From NCBI RefSeq assembly GCF_021228295.1, contig NZ_JAJQPD010000003.1, positions 1 through 64,000 on the forward strand: DNA of 64,000 nucleotides. The letters are read 5' to 3'. The stretch is from Agromyces humatus (GTDB taxonomy: Bacteria; Actinomycetota; Actinomycetes; Actinomycetales; Microbacteriaceae). The number at the start of each line of letters is the position of its first letter. Position 1 is the first letter of the stretch. The notes beneath the pieces are model-generated. The model ran no database searches, had not been told where the DNA came from, and saw nothing but the letters and a program-made list of their open reading frames with translations. This document shows positions 25,129 to 33,536 of this stretch, piece by piece. Position numbers and translations under genes: made by a program.

Positions 25129-27152
25129 ACGCCGCGCCGCCGACGACCTCCGGCACCGGCCCCGCGATCACGACCCTCGCGCACGAATCGCACGCCTACC
25201 CGCCCGACCCCGCCTTCGCGGCCGCCGCCAACGCCGACGCCGCGTTCGTCGCCGCGGCCGAGGCCGACCCGCTCGCGTTCTGGGCGCTCGAGTCCGAGCG
25301 TCTCGATTGGGCCGACCCCTGGCACACCCTGCACGAGTGGCAGCCGACGGATGCTTCGGCCACGACGATCCCCCGGGCCACGTGGTTCACGGGCGGGCGG
25401 CTGAACGTCGCCGTCAACTGCGTCGACCGGCACGTCGCGGCCGGCCACGGCGAGCGTGTGGCGTTCCACTTCGAGGGCGAACGCGGCGACCGCCGCTCGC
25501 TCACCTACGCCGAGCTCGAGCGCGAGGTGGCGCGCGCCGCGAACGCCCTCGCCGCCCTCGGCATCGGTCGCGGCGACCGGGTCGTCGTCTACCTGCCCGT
25601 GCTGCTCGAGACCGTCGTCGCGACGCTCGCGATCGCGCGGCTCGGAGCGATCCACTCGCTCGTCTTCGGCGGGTTCTCGGCCGAGGCGCTTCGGTTCCGT
25701 GTGGCCGACACGGGTGCGAAGCTGCTCATCACGAGCGACGGTCAGTTCCGCCGGGGCACGGCGGTCGCGGTGAAGGCCGCGGCCGACGAGGCCGTGGCGG
25801 GGCTCGACCACGTCGAGCATGTGCTCGTCGTGCGCCGCACCGGCGACGAGACGCCCGGCATCCCCTGGACCCCGGGCCGCGACGTGTGGTGGCACGAGGC
25901 CGTCGGCGGGGCATCCGATCATCACGACGCCGAGTTCTTCGACGCCGAGACGCCGCTCTTCATCATCTACACGTCGGGCACGACCGGCCGGCCGAAGGGG
26001 CTCGTGCACACGACCGGGGGCTACCTCGCGCACGCCGCGAGCACCTTCTGGTCGGTGTTCGACGCGAAACCCGACACCGACGTGTACTGGTGCACCGCCG
26101 ACCTCGCGTGGGTGACCGCGCACACGTACGTGCTCTACGGCCCGCTCATCAACGGCGTGACGAGCGTCATCTACGAGGGCACGCCGAACACGCCGCATCC
26201 CGGCCGGCACTTCGAGGTCATCGAGCGATACGGGGTGACGACGTACTACACGGCGCCGACGCTCATCCGCTCGTTCATGAGCTGGTTCCCCGACGGCGTG
26301 CCGGCCGAGTACGACCGCTCGACGATCCGCTTGCTCGGGTCGGTCGGCGAGGCGATCAACCCGGCCGCGTGGGAGTGGTTCCGCAACGAGCTCGGCGCCG
26401 GCCGTTCACCGATCGTCGACACCTGGTGGCAGTCCGAGACGGGCGCCGCGGTCATGGCGCCGCTGCCCGGGCTCTCGACGCTGAAGCCGGGCTCGTCGCT
26501 GCGTGCCCTGCCCGGCCTCACGACCCGCGTCGTCGACCAGCACGGCGACGACGTCGGCCGCGGCGAGGGCGGCTACCTCGTGATCGACGGCACGTGGCCC
26601 GGCATGGCCCGCACCGTGTGGGGCGACCCCGAGCGGTACCGCGACTCGTACTGGGCGCGGTTCGCGCACCGCGGATACTTCTTCTCGGGCGACGGCGCGA
26701 AGGTCGACGCCGACGGCGACATCTGGCTGCTCGGACGCGTCGACGATGTCATCAACGTGTCGGGCCACCGGCTCTCGACGATCGAGATCGAATCGGCGCT
26801 CGTCGCCCACCCCGGGGTCGCCGAAGCCGGCGTCGTCGGCGTGACCGATGCCACGACGGGCGAGGCGATCGCCGCGTTCGTGGTCACCGGCGACGGCGTC
26901 GAAGGGCGAGCGGACGCCTCGGCCGAGGCCACCGCTCGCGCGCTGGCGCTGCGCGCCCACGTGACGACCGCGATCGGGCCGATCGCGAAGCCCCGCGACA
27001 TCCTGTTCGTCGCCGAACTGCCGAAGACCCGCTCGGGCAAGATCATGCGGCGCCTGCTGGTCGACCTCGCCGAGGGGCGTGCGCTCGGTGACACGACGTC
27101 GCTGCAGGACGGCGAGGTGCCGGCGCGCATCGCCGCGGTACTCGCCGGCTGA
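25119..27152 (+). CDS. Acetyl-CoA synthetase-like AMP-forming acyl-CoA ligase
   Basis: 677 residues from an ATG inside the end of the permease gene. The ANL-superfamily core is complete: ASCE/ACS-type N-terminus with LNVAVNCVDRH, P-loop IIYTSGTTGRPKGLVHTTGG, CTADLAWVTAHTYVLYGPL, WWQSETGA, hinge and A8 motif GRVDDVINVSGHRLSTIEIES, and acetylatable lysine in PKTRSGKIMRRLL. It makes acyl-CoA from a carboxylate and ATP. Acetate or propionate are the usual substrates of this branch. Its coupling to an importer suggests it activates the imported compound; that is inference. Confidence 0.92.
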   Translation: MGVNAAPPTTSGTGPAITTLAHESHAYPPDPAFAAAANADAAFVAAAEADPLAFWALESERLDWADPWHTLHEWQPTDASATTIPRATWFTGGRLNVAVNCVDRHVAAGHGERVAFHFEGERGDRRSLTYAELEREVARAANALAALGIGRGDRVVVYLPVLLETVVATLAIARLGAIHSLVFGGFSAEALRFRVADTGAKLLITSDGQFRRGTAVAVKAAADEAVAGLDHVEHVLVVRRTGDETPGIPWTPGRDVWWHEAVGGASDHHDAEFFDAETPLFIIYTSGTTGRPKGLVHTTGGYLAHAASTFWSVFDAKPDTDVYWCTADLAWVTAHTYVLYGPLINGVTSVIYEGTPNTPHPGRHFEVIERYGVTTYYTAPTLIRSFMSWFPDGVPAEYDRSTIRLLGSVGEAINPAAWEWFRNELGAGRSPIVDTWWQSETGAAVMAPLPGLSTLKPGSSLRALPGLTTRVVDQHGDDVGRGEGGYLVIDGTWPGMARTVWGDPERYRDSYWARFAHRGYFFSGDGAKVDADGDIWLLGRVDDVINVSGHRLSTIEIESALVAHPGVAEAGVVGVTDATTGEAIAAFVVTGDGVEGRADASAEATARALALRAHVTTAIGPIAKPRDILFVAELPKTRSGKIMRRLLVDLAEGRALGDTTSLQDGEVPARIAAVLAG

Positions 27153-27168
27153 CGCGAGGTCGAGCGGG

Positions 27169-27516
27169 TCAGGCGAGTTCGTTGATGATCTCGACGAGTT
27201 CGTCGACGCGGTAGCCGTGGTGACGAGCGAACTCGACCAGTTCTCGCGCCCTCTGGACGACGGCGCCCTTGCCCGGCGTGCCCGCCACCGAGATGCCGCG
27301 GCCGCGGCGGAACTCGAGCAGGCCCTCCTGCCGCAGCTGCCGCAGGGCCCGCAGCACGGTGTTCGTGTTGACCTCGAGCACGGCGGCGATGTCTTTGGCC
27401 GGTGGGAGCCGCTCACCCGGCTCGGCCTCGCCGTCGGCGATCGCTCGGCGGATCTCGGCTGCGACCTGCTCGTGGAGGTCGGTTGGTTCGGCTCTATCGA
27501 CCTTGACAGGGATCAT
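27169..27516 (-). CDS. GntR-family regulator, YtrA subfamily
   Basis: 115 residues from the ATG at 27516; an in-frame ATG at 27528 lies within the -10 region. The winged-helix domain occupies residues about 10-75 (PTDLHEQVAAEIRRAIADG, PPAKDIAAVLEVNTNTVLRALRQLRQEGLLEFRRGRG) with a short helical dimer tail, which is the length of YtrA-type repressors. Such proteins usually sense envelope stress and control a neighbouring operon. Here the divergent gene is the beta-propeller protein at 27563, and a shared palindrome covers both promoters. Confidence 0.9.
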   Translation of the reverse strand: MIPVKVDRAEPTDLHEQVAAEIRRAIADGEAEPGERLPPAKDIAAVLEVNTNTVLRALRQLRQEGLLEFRRGRGISVAGTPGKGAVVQRARELVEFARHHGYRVDELVEIINELA

Positions 27517-27536
27517 GGTGCTAGTCATAATAGCAC
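27503..27536 (+). promoter_or_regulatory. Divergent promoter with palindromic operator
   Basis: TTGACA (27503-27508), a 17-base spacer and CATAAT (27526-27531) form a near-consensus promoter for the rightward gene. The palindrome GTGCTA N7 TAGCAC (27518-27536) covers its -10 and, on the other strand, a TATTAT box for the GntR gene. Binding of the GntR protein there would shut off both. Confidence 0.7.
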
Positions 27537-27562
27537 TACGGAATAAGAAGAAGGTGACCACG

Positions 27563-28762
27563 ATGGTCGTCGACGCTCCGATTCGAGAACCCGTCTCCGC
27601 CCCGTCCGTGCTGGACGATTCCGTACTCGACGATGCCCCTACGCGCCCGCTCGTCGAGGTGCTCATCAAAGAGGCGAGAAGCCGCGCCCGACGACGGCGC
27701 CTCGTGATCGGCGCCGTCGCTGCCTCGACCGTGGCCATCGCAGCGATCTCGGTGACGGCCTCGCTCGGCGGCGGGGCGACGCCCGACGACCGAGGCGCGG
27801 TGCTCGGCGCCCCGGCCGGTGCGACGTCCCTCGGGGTCTTCGAGCCGCTGCGCGGCCGGATCGTCTACGTGGCGGGCGACGAATTGCGGGCCATCGACCC
27901 GGCCGACCCTTCCTCGGTCGCCTCGGTGGCGGTCCCGGATGAACTCCGGGACAAGGGACCCGTCGTAGCGGGCTGGTCGGCCGATGGTACGCGGCTGGCT
28001 CTGACGACCGAGGGCAGCGACGGGAAGGGATACGTGATGAATGCCGAAGGCGGAATCACGCAGGCCCGGAGCGAGCTCGGCTGCTGCACGTTCGTGCGGG
28101 AGCCCTGGCTCGCCCCCGATGGCACCACCGTCCTCGATCTCATCACGGCCGAGCAGATCTCACTCCGAGATCTCGAAAGAGGTGGCCCATCCCGCATCGT
28201 CGAACTCGACCCGCCTGTGGCAGAAGGTCTGCAATCCTGGTTCATACCGATCCATGCGTGGTCCCCCGACGGGACCAGGATCGCCTACACGGTGGACCAG
28301 CAGTTCGGGGTGCACGTCGAGCCATCCGTATACCTGGTCGACCTCGACACCGGCGCCACACGCGAACTGGTCGGCCCCGGGTTCGGCCACATCAGGCACA
28401 TGACCTGGTCTCCCGACGGCTCCCGGCTCTTGGTCGTCGCCGGTCCATGGCGAGCATCGACCATCCCCACGGAGCTGAACCCGCTCACGCTGCCCCAGGA
28501 GACCGCCCTTTACCCGATAAGCACCGACAGCTCCACCCCGGCGGCGTCGCCCTCGACGCTTTCTCCTCTCACGTCGGGCCACTACATCGCCGCGACGTGG
28601 TCGCCCGATGGCGACCAGATCGCCGCCATCGATTTCGGACCGTCGGGCCGCCACTTGGTGGTGATGAGGGCCGACGGTTCGGCGTCACGAGTCCTCGTCA
28701 CTGGCATGGGGTGGAACCTCTTCACCGGATTGGCCTGGCATCCGATCCCGAGCGACCGATGA
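27563..28762 (+). CDS. Membrane-anchored TolB-like beta-propeller protein
   Basis: 399 residues from the ATG at 27563 (AAGAAGG at 27547-27553); a GTG at 27554 is possible. A 45-residue cytoplasmic segment ends VEVLIKEARSRARRRR, then one membrane helix (about 50-68). The outer part has propeller blades marked by WSADGTRLALTT, WSPDGTRIAYTV, WSPDGSRLLVVA and WSPDGDQIAAID. Likely a structural or sensing protein outside the cell; no enzyme motif is seen. Repressed, by context, by the adjacent GntR protein. Base composition is a little lower in GC than its neighbours. Confidence 0.8.
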   Translation: MVVDAPIREPVSAPSVLDDSVLDDAPTRPLVEVLIKEARSRARRRRLVIGAVAASTVAIAAISVTASLGGGATPDDRGAVLGAPAGATSLGVFEPLRGRIVYVAGDELRAIDPADPSSVASVAVPDELRDKGPVVAGWSADGTRLALTTEGSDGKGYVMNAEGGITQARSELGCCTFVREPWLAPDGTTVLDLITAEQISLRDLERGGPSRIVELDPPVAEGLQSWFIPIHAWSPDGTRIAYTVDQQFGVHVEPSVYLVDLDTGATRELVGPGFGHIRHMTWSPDGSRLLVVAGPWRASTIPTELNPLTLPQETALYPISTDSSTPAASPSTLSPLTSGHYIAATWSPDGDQIAAIDFGPSGRHLVVMRADGSASRVLVTGMGWNLFTGLAWHPIPSDR

Positions 28763-28829
28763 CGACCGGGGCGACCCACGCCTGAGGCGGTCGCGAGGGT
28801 CAAGAGCACCAAGGAAGAAGGTGACCGAG

Positions 28830-28964
28830 ATGCGCGTCGAGACTCCGATCCGCGAGCCCGCTTCCGCCCGTTCCACGGTCGACGATTCCGCGTTCGATGA
28901 ATCCGCGACGCGCGCGCCCGTCGAGGTGCTCATCAAGGAGCATCCGGCCCCGATCGGCCGGTAG
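28830..28964 (+). pseudogene. Truncated twin of the 27563 gene's cytoplasmic N-terminus
   Basis: 44 codons from ATG 28830 (or 47 from GTG 28821) ending at TAG 28962-28964. The product, starting MRVETPIREPASARSTVDDS and ending VEVLIKEHPAPIGR, aligns without gaps over about 37 residues with the N-terminus of the propeller protein. It keeps the same AAGAAGGTGACC ribosome-site context but stops where the basic stretch and membrane helix should begin. It is a partial duplicate; it may still be translated as a short soluble peptide. Confidence 0.7.
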
Positions 28965-28974
28965 CCGACGCCGG

Positions 28975-30666
28975 TCACTCGACGAGCGGCAGCACCTCGA
29001 TGCGCGCGCCCGGCCCCGCGAGCACGAGGACGCGCTTCCCCGCGACGCCCTCGAGTGCACCAGCAACTGCTGCGGCGTCGGGGTTCGCCGGGGCTTCGGC
29101 CGCGGCATCCCCACCGCCCGCGGTCTCGGAGCCCGGCGGTCTGACGCCGGGCTCAGCGCGCTTCCAGACGGTGACGGCGGCGTGCGTGGCCGCACGGATC
29201 GCCTGTTCGATCGCCGCGGTCTCGCCGGCGGACACGAGGATGACCCGGCCGATGCGCCGCTCGACGCTCAGCCCCTCGGCTGCGATGACCGCCCGGTCGC
29301 GACGCCAGACGGTGAAGTGGTAGCCGAACACGAGCGCGGTCGCCACGAGCAGGCCGAGCGGTGCCCGCACGCGGTCGACGAGGCTTGCACCGCTGGCCGC
29401 GTCGAGCCCGAACTCGAACAGCCGGAAGCCGACCACGAGCAGGGCGATGAGCGCGACCACGGCACTGACGCCGAACACGGCCACGAGGTAGACGCGACGA
29501 GCCGGGGTCGCGACCTCGGCCGGGTCCACTCGGCGCGTGGGCTTCCAGCTCAGCCACCACGCCGGCCCGCCGACGACGAGCGCGCTGACGCCGCCGAGGA
29601 GCAGCGCACGCGTATCGGATGCCGCGAGCGGGCTGACGGCGGCCGCGAGTGTCGCGTTCAGCACGACGCCGATGCCCGACGCGGCCGCGGCGAGGCCGAC
29701 CGCAGACATGCCCAGCGCGCTCGCACGGCGCGTGCCGACGGAGCGCGCCGCCGCGATGCGACGGTGGTGCAGCCAGACGACGGCTCCGACGAGGAACGCG
29801 GCCAAGGCCATTCCCAGCGGCCGGAGGATCTCGGCGGCGGGATCGGAGGGATCGAAGGCAAGCCGCAGCCCCACGTCGAGTGCGAACGCGAGTCCGCCGA
29901 GCATCAGGATGCCCGCCCCCATCACGCCGACGACGATGAGCGCGACCGCAGCGAGGCCCGTGGTCAGGCGCTTCGCGCCGTCGCGGTACCAGTGCCACCA
30001 CCAGATCGCCCCGCCGGCCACCGCCCAGATGAGCCCCTCGAGCATGCCCTGCCACCATGGGGTTCCCGCGATCGCCTGCGCGGAGGCCCCGCGGATGGCG
30101 GCGTCGAACAGCGATCCGAGTGCGTTCACGGCACCGCCGACCCCGATGACGAGACCGTAGACGGAACCGGCGACCGCGGGCACGGTGGCCAGCCGCACCG
30201 GACTCTTGAGTGGGTGGTGCCACATCCACCGATGCCAGATCCAGACCATGGTCCAGGCGACGCCGGTCGCGGCGGCGGCGGGCTCCCAGCGCCCGTTCAC
30301 GCCCCCCGTCGCTGCGCCGAGCAGCGCCGACGCGGCCGCGATGAGCGACACCGTGTACATGGCGGCCAGGTACAGGCCCCATGCGAGCGACGCCCGTTCG
30401 GAATCCTCACGCAGCCGGCGCCACACCACCCACCAGAGCAGCGCGGCGAGCGGTCCGCCGATGAGCGCGAACGCGAGCGAGAGCGCCAGGTCGGTGACCC
30501 CGCCGCCCGCGACCGGGTCACCGGGCTCGAACAGCCGCTCGAGCAGTCCCGCGACGCCGATCGCGGCGATCGTGACGAGCGCGAAGAGGATCGTGTAGAC
30601 GATGAGGCGGCGCACGGTGCCCTGCGCCGAACCTGCCGCCGGCGGAGCCGCCACTGGTGCGGTCAT
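28975..30666 (-). CDS. DUF5671-type polytopic membrane protein
   Basis: 563 residues; ATG overlaps the upstream stop (TGATG). It opens TVRRLIVYTILFALVTIAAIGVAGLLERL, the repeated helix motif of DUF5671 proteins, and contains about twelve hydrophobic helices with several Trp/His-rich loops (WIWHRWMWHH, WWWHWYRD). The C-terminal 120 residues form a soluble alpha/beta part (VERRIGRVILVSAGETAAIEQAI ... KRVLVLAGPGARIEVLPLVE). No function is known. Co-expressed with the small anchored protein upstream. Confidence 0.75.
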   Translation of the reverse strand: MTAPVAAPPAAGSAQGTVRRLIVYTILFALVTIAAIGVAGLLERLFEPGDPVAGGGVTDLALSLAFALIGGPLAALLWWVVWRRLREDSERASLAWGLYLAAMYTVSLIAAASALLGAATGGVNGRWEPAAAATGVAWTMVWIWHRWMWHHPLKSPVRLATVPAVAGSVYGLVIGVGGAVNALGSLFDAAIRGASAQAIAGTPWWQGMLEGLIWAVAGGAIWWWHWYRDGAKRLTTGLAAVALIVVGVMGAGILMLGGLAFALDVGLRLAFDPSDPAAEILRPLGMALAAFLVGAVVWLHHRRIAAARSVGTRRASALGMSAVGLAAAASGIGVVLNATLAAAVSPLAASDTRALLLGGVSALVVGGPAWWLSWKPTRRVDPAEVATPARRVYLVAVFGVSAVVALIALLVVGFRLFEFGLDAASGASLVDRVRAPLGLLVATALVFGYHFTVWRRDRAVIAAEGLSVERRIGRVILVSAGETAAIEQAIRAATHAAVTVWKRAEPGVRPPGSETAGGGDAAAEAPANPDAAAVAGALEGVAGKRVLVLAGPGARIEVLPLVE

Positions 30667-31130
30667 CACTTCACCGCCGCCTCGGCGCAGATGGTGAGCG
30701 GCCACGGTGTCGACTCGATGAGCCACCCGCCCCCGTCGGCGACGAGGTCGAACGTGCCCTGCTCCTCGTATCCCGACGAACCGAACAGTCCGCCGTCGTA
30801 CGAGAAGGCGATGAGCACCCGCACGTCGGCGGAGTCCTCTCGCTCGGTCGTCGACTCGAGCGTGACCCGCATGTCCTGCACCGGTCCGGGTTCGATGCGC
30901 TCGCACGAGTCGGCGAGTTCCGGTACGAGATACCCTCGTGCGGCCTCCTCATCGCCGGCGATCACGGCCGCGGTGTAGCGCTGCACCACGCCCTCCGGCG
31001 TGGATTCGTCGAGCTGTGCCGGCTCGCCGCGCGTGAAGACGACGATGAGCGCGATCGCCACCAGCGCGCCGATGACGGCGAGGATCACGATGAGCGTGCG
31101 GTCGCGTTTCGGTGCCGGAGAGTCGGTCAT
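30666..31130 (-). CDS. Small membrane-anchored protein, NTF2-like outer domain
   Basis: 154 residues. A short positive N-terminus, one helix (about 12-32, LIVILAVIGALVAIALIVVF) and a secreted domain opening TPEGVVQRYTAAVIAGDEEAARGYL, the usual start of an NTF2/SnoaL-like cone, with a predicted beta-rich rest (FDLVADGGGWLIEST). Two cysteines remain in the outer domain. Overlaps the DUF5671 gene. Confidence 0.75.
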   Translation of the reverse strand: MTDSPAPKRDRTLIVILAVIGALVAIALIVVFTRGEPAQLDESTPEGVVQRYTAAVIAGDEEAARGYLVPELADSCERIEPGPVQDMRVTLESTTEREDSADVRVLIAFSYDGGLFGSSGYEEQGTFDLVADGGGWLIESTPWPLTICAEAAVK

Positions 31131-31153
31131 GCCTTCATCATGGCTCGCGCCGC

Positions 31154-32752
31154 TCACCGTGGCCCGCGCGACACGGTCTGCCCGGCCGGCGGCAGCGATC
31201 CGCCGAACTGCTCGGCGACGGTTGCGAGCGTGAAGCCGCGGTCGCGCAGCCCGTCGACGACATCGGGGACGGCGGCGACGGTCGCGGAATGCGTGTCGTG
31301 CATGAGCACGATGCTGCCGCGCGACGATTCCCCCACCGCGCGCTCGGCGACCACCTCGCTGCCGGGCTCGGTCCAGTCGAGCGTGTCGACGTCCCACACC
31401 ACGATCGGCAGGCCGACCACCCCTCGAACCCGCTTGTCGACGTCGCCGTAGGGCGGGCGCAGCGACCGGGCGGTGATACCGGTGGCGGCCGCGATCGCGG
31501 CCTGCGTGCGCTTGACTTGAGCGCGCACCTCGGGGTCGGGCAGCTTGGTGAGGGCAGGGTGGTTCCAGGTGTGGTTGCCGAGCTCGTGCCCCTCGTCCAT
31601 GAGTCGCTTCGCGACCTCGGGTCGCTTCTCGACATTCACCCCCTGCAGGAAGAACGTCGCCGGCGCGCGCCACTCGTGCAGCAGATCGATGAGGCCGTCG
31701 GTGAGCGAGGTCGGGCCGTCGTCGAACGTGATCGACGCGCACGCGACGAGCGTGCAGTCGATCGGGTCGGCCGCGGCCGGCGCGTCGGCGACGCGGAACG
31801 GCGCACCCCCGGCGACGACGCCGTGCACGGCCGCACCGAACGGGCTCAGGAACGGCACGAGCAGCCGCACCGGCACCAGCACCGACACCAGCTGCCGACC
31901 GCGTCCGTCGGCGCTCGGCACGAGCGGCACCTGCACGACGAAGTCGTCGGCCGTGACCACGGTGTCGGCGAGCAGCGTCCGGACCGCATCGGGTGCGAGT
32001 GCCGCGACCGCGACGGATGCCGCGGACGTGGACCCGCCTTCGCGCAGTCCCTCGGCGAGCAGCCTGAGCACGCGGTGCTCGACGCCCGGGAGGTATAGGG
32101 CCGAGCCATCGCCGATCTCGCCGGTCGCGACATCCGCGTACCAGACGGTGCGCTCGAGCGGCGCGGCGGTTCGCCCGTCGCGCCGCAGCACGATGATCCG
32201 CTGCCCGACGACCGAGCCGGCCGCGGCGACGATCTGGCAGTCGACGGTGAGGCTCACGCCGGTCGGCGCGGTGAGCGGATGCCGCGCGCACGCCGATCCC
32301 ACGCCACCCGGGGCGATGTCGACGCCGGGCATCCAGGGCACGCCGTGCGCGGAGGCCGCGTCGCGCGCGAGTTCGGCGAACCGCGCGTCGAGCGCGTCGC
32401 CGAACGCGGTGACGCCCGCCGGGGTCGCCCAGCGCACCACGGCCGCGAAATCGGGCGTCGCCATCGCGGCGAGGCGTGCCACGAGCCCCGGGGCATCGCC
32501 GGGGCCCAGCCGCGGAAGGCGGTAGCCGAGGTCGGCACGCGGCTGCGATGGCGCCGACGTCGTCGACCCGTCAGCCGAGCCCGACGCGCCGGGGGTCGGC
32601 GGCACGGTGGGCTGGTCGGACGTCGAGGTCGGTGCAGGCGTGCGGCCTGTCGAGTCGTCGACTCCCGGTGGAACGATGCCGCACCCGGCGAGCGCGAGCA
32701 GGGCGACGAGTCCGATCCCCGTCCGCCACCGGCTACGCCGACCGCGCCCCAT
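31154..32752 (-). CDS. Polysaccharide deacetylase lipoprotein with N-terminal RsiV/DUF3298-like domain
   Basis: 532 residues from the ATG at 32752, with a -10 box seven bases upstream. Lipobox LALAGC. After a Thr/Ser/Pro linker, a beta-rich region of about 240 residues (with TVDCQIVAAAGSVVGQRIIVLR) resembles the DUF3298 domain. The NodB domain spans about 325-525: SITFDDGPT (metal Asp), NHTWNHP (metal His pair), RPPYGDVDKR, DVDTLDW and IVLMHDTH. It should remove acetyl groups from peptidoglycan or another wall glycan outside the membrane. Confidence 0.9.
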   Translation of the reverse strand: MGRGRRSRWRTGIGLVALLALAGCGIVPPGVDDSTGRTPAPTSTSDQPTVPPTPGASGSADGSTTSAPSQPRADLGYRLPRLGPGDAPGLVARLAAMATPDFAAVVRWATPAGVTAFGDALDARFAELARDAASAHGVPWMPGVDIAPGGVGSACARHPLTAPTGVSLTVDCQIVAAAGSVVGQRIIVLRRDGRTAAPLERTVWYADVATGEIGDGSALYLPGVEHRVLRLLAEGLREGGSTSAASVAVAALAPDAVRTLLADTVVTADDFVVQVPLVPSADGRGRQLVSVLVPVRLLVPFLSPFGAAVHGVVAGGAPFRVADAPAAADPIDCTLVACASITFDDGPTSLTDGLIDLLHEWRAPATFFLQGVNVEKRPEVAKRLMDEGHELGNHTWNHPALTKLPDPEVRAQVKRTQAAIAAATGITARSLRPPYGDVDKRVRGVVGLPIVVWDVDTLDWTEPGSEVVAERAVGESSRGSIVLMHDTHSATVAAVPDVVDGLRDRGFTLATVAEQFGGSLPPAGQTVSRGPR

Positions 32753-32759
32753 GCCGCCC

Positions 32760-32765
32760 ACCCTA
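32760..32765 (-). promoter_or_regulatory. -10 element of the deacetylase gene, leaderless
   Basis: Minus-strand TAGGGT ends seven bases before the ATG at 32752. Confidence 0.4.
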
Positions 32766-32781
32766 GGCGACGATCCCTCAT

Positions 32782-32817
32782 GACTCGACCGACTCGACCG
32801 ACTCGACCGACTCGAGG
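32782..32817. repeat. 9-bp tandem repeat
   Basis: About four copies of GACTCGACC lie between the deacetylase promoter and the end of the TetR gene. Confidence 0.8.
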
Positions 32818-32858
32818 GAATCAGCCGGCCGACGGAATCAGCGGGCCGAGAATCGGGA

Positions 32859-33479
32859 TCACCAGGGCTCGCCGGCCTCGGGCATCAGGTTGCGTGCCTT
32901 CTCGACCGAGTCGACGAAGCACGTGTCGAGCACCTCGGTGGCCGCCGTCTCGGTGCCGTAGTCGCCCGTGAGTCGAAGGCCGACGATCGTGTTGATGAGC
33001 ATGCCCTGGGCCATGAAGGCTCGCGTCTCTTCGGCTGAGAAGCCGGCGTCCTCGCGCACGAACCGCCAGATCTCGCTGAAGCCCGCGCGCGCGACCCGGC
33101 CGATCTCGGGTTCGCCGCCGAGGGCGGTCGAGTTCGCGATCACCGAGAGCATGCCGCGCTCGACGAGCAGGCCGGTGTAGGCGGTGCCCATGCGCTCGGA
33201 GCGGCCCTCGGCGTCACCCGGCAGCGCGCGCCGGAACTCGTCGAGCAGCCGGCCGTAGGCGCGCTCGATCACGGAGATGAAGAGCTTCTCTTTCGTGCCG
33301 AAGAGCCGCACGACGTAGGGCTGGCTCACCCCCGCGGCGCGGGCGACCTCGTCGGTGGTCGTGCCCACGTAGGTCTTGGCGCCGAACACCGCGGTGGCGG
33401 CCTCGAGGATCAGCTCGCGGCGATCGGCGGCCCGCATGCGAGGGGCCGTGGAGACTTCTTCGATCGTCATGCTTGACAT
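32859..33479 (-). CDS. TetR-family repressor
   Basis: 206 residues; ATG at 33479, a second ATG three codons on is possible. Helix-turn-helix at about 20-65: RRELILEAATAVFGAKTYVGTTTDEVARAAGVSQPYVVRLFGTKEKLF. The C-terminal ligand domain is helical. Divergent from an MFS exporter with a palindromic operator between them, so it very likely represses that pump until an inducer binds. Confidence 0.92.
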   Translation of the reverse strand: MSSMTIEEVSTAPRMRAADRRELILEAATAVFGAKTYVGTTTDEVARAAGVSQPYVVRLFGTKEKLFISVIERAYGRLLDEFRRALPGDAEGRSERMGTAYTGLLVERGMLSVIANSTALGGEPEIGRVARAGFSEIWRFVREDAGFSAEETRAFMAQGMLINTIVGLRLTGDYGTETAATEVLDTCFVDSVEKARNLMPEAGEPW

Positions 33480-33489
33480 GTTATCAGTC

Positions 33490-33520
33490 GATTACTACTC
33501 TGCAAGTAATCATCCGATTA
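33490..33520. promoter_or_regulatory. TetR operator between tetR and mfs
   Basis: GATTACT (33490-33496), an 8-base spacer and AGTAATC (33505-33511) form a perfect inverted repeat, followed by a third half-site GATTA (33516-33520). It lies 26 bases before the MFS start. Confidence 0.65.
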
Positions 33521-33536
33521 CAACTCAGGAGCAACC

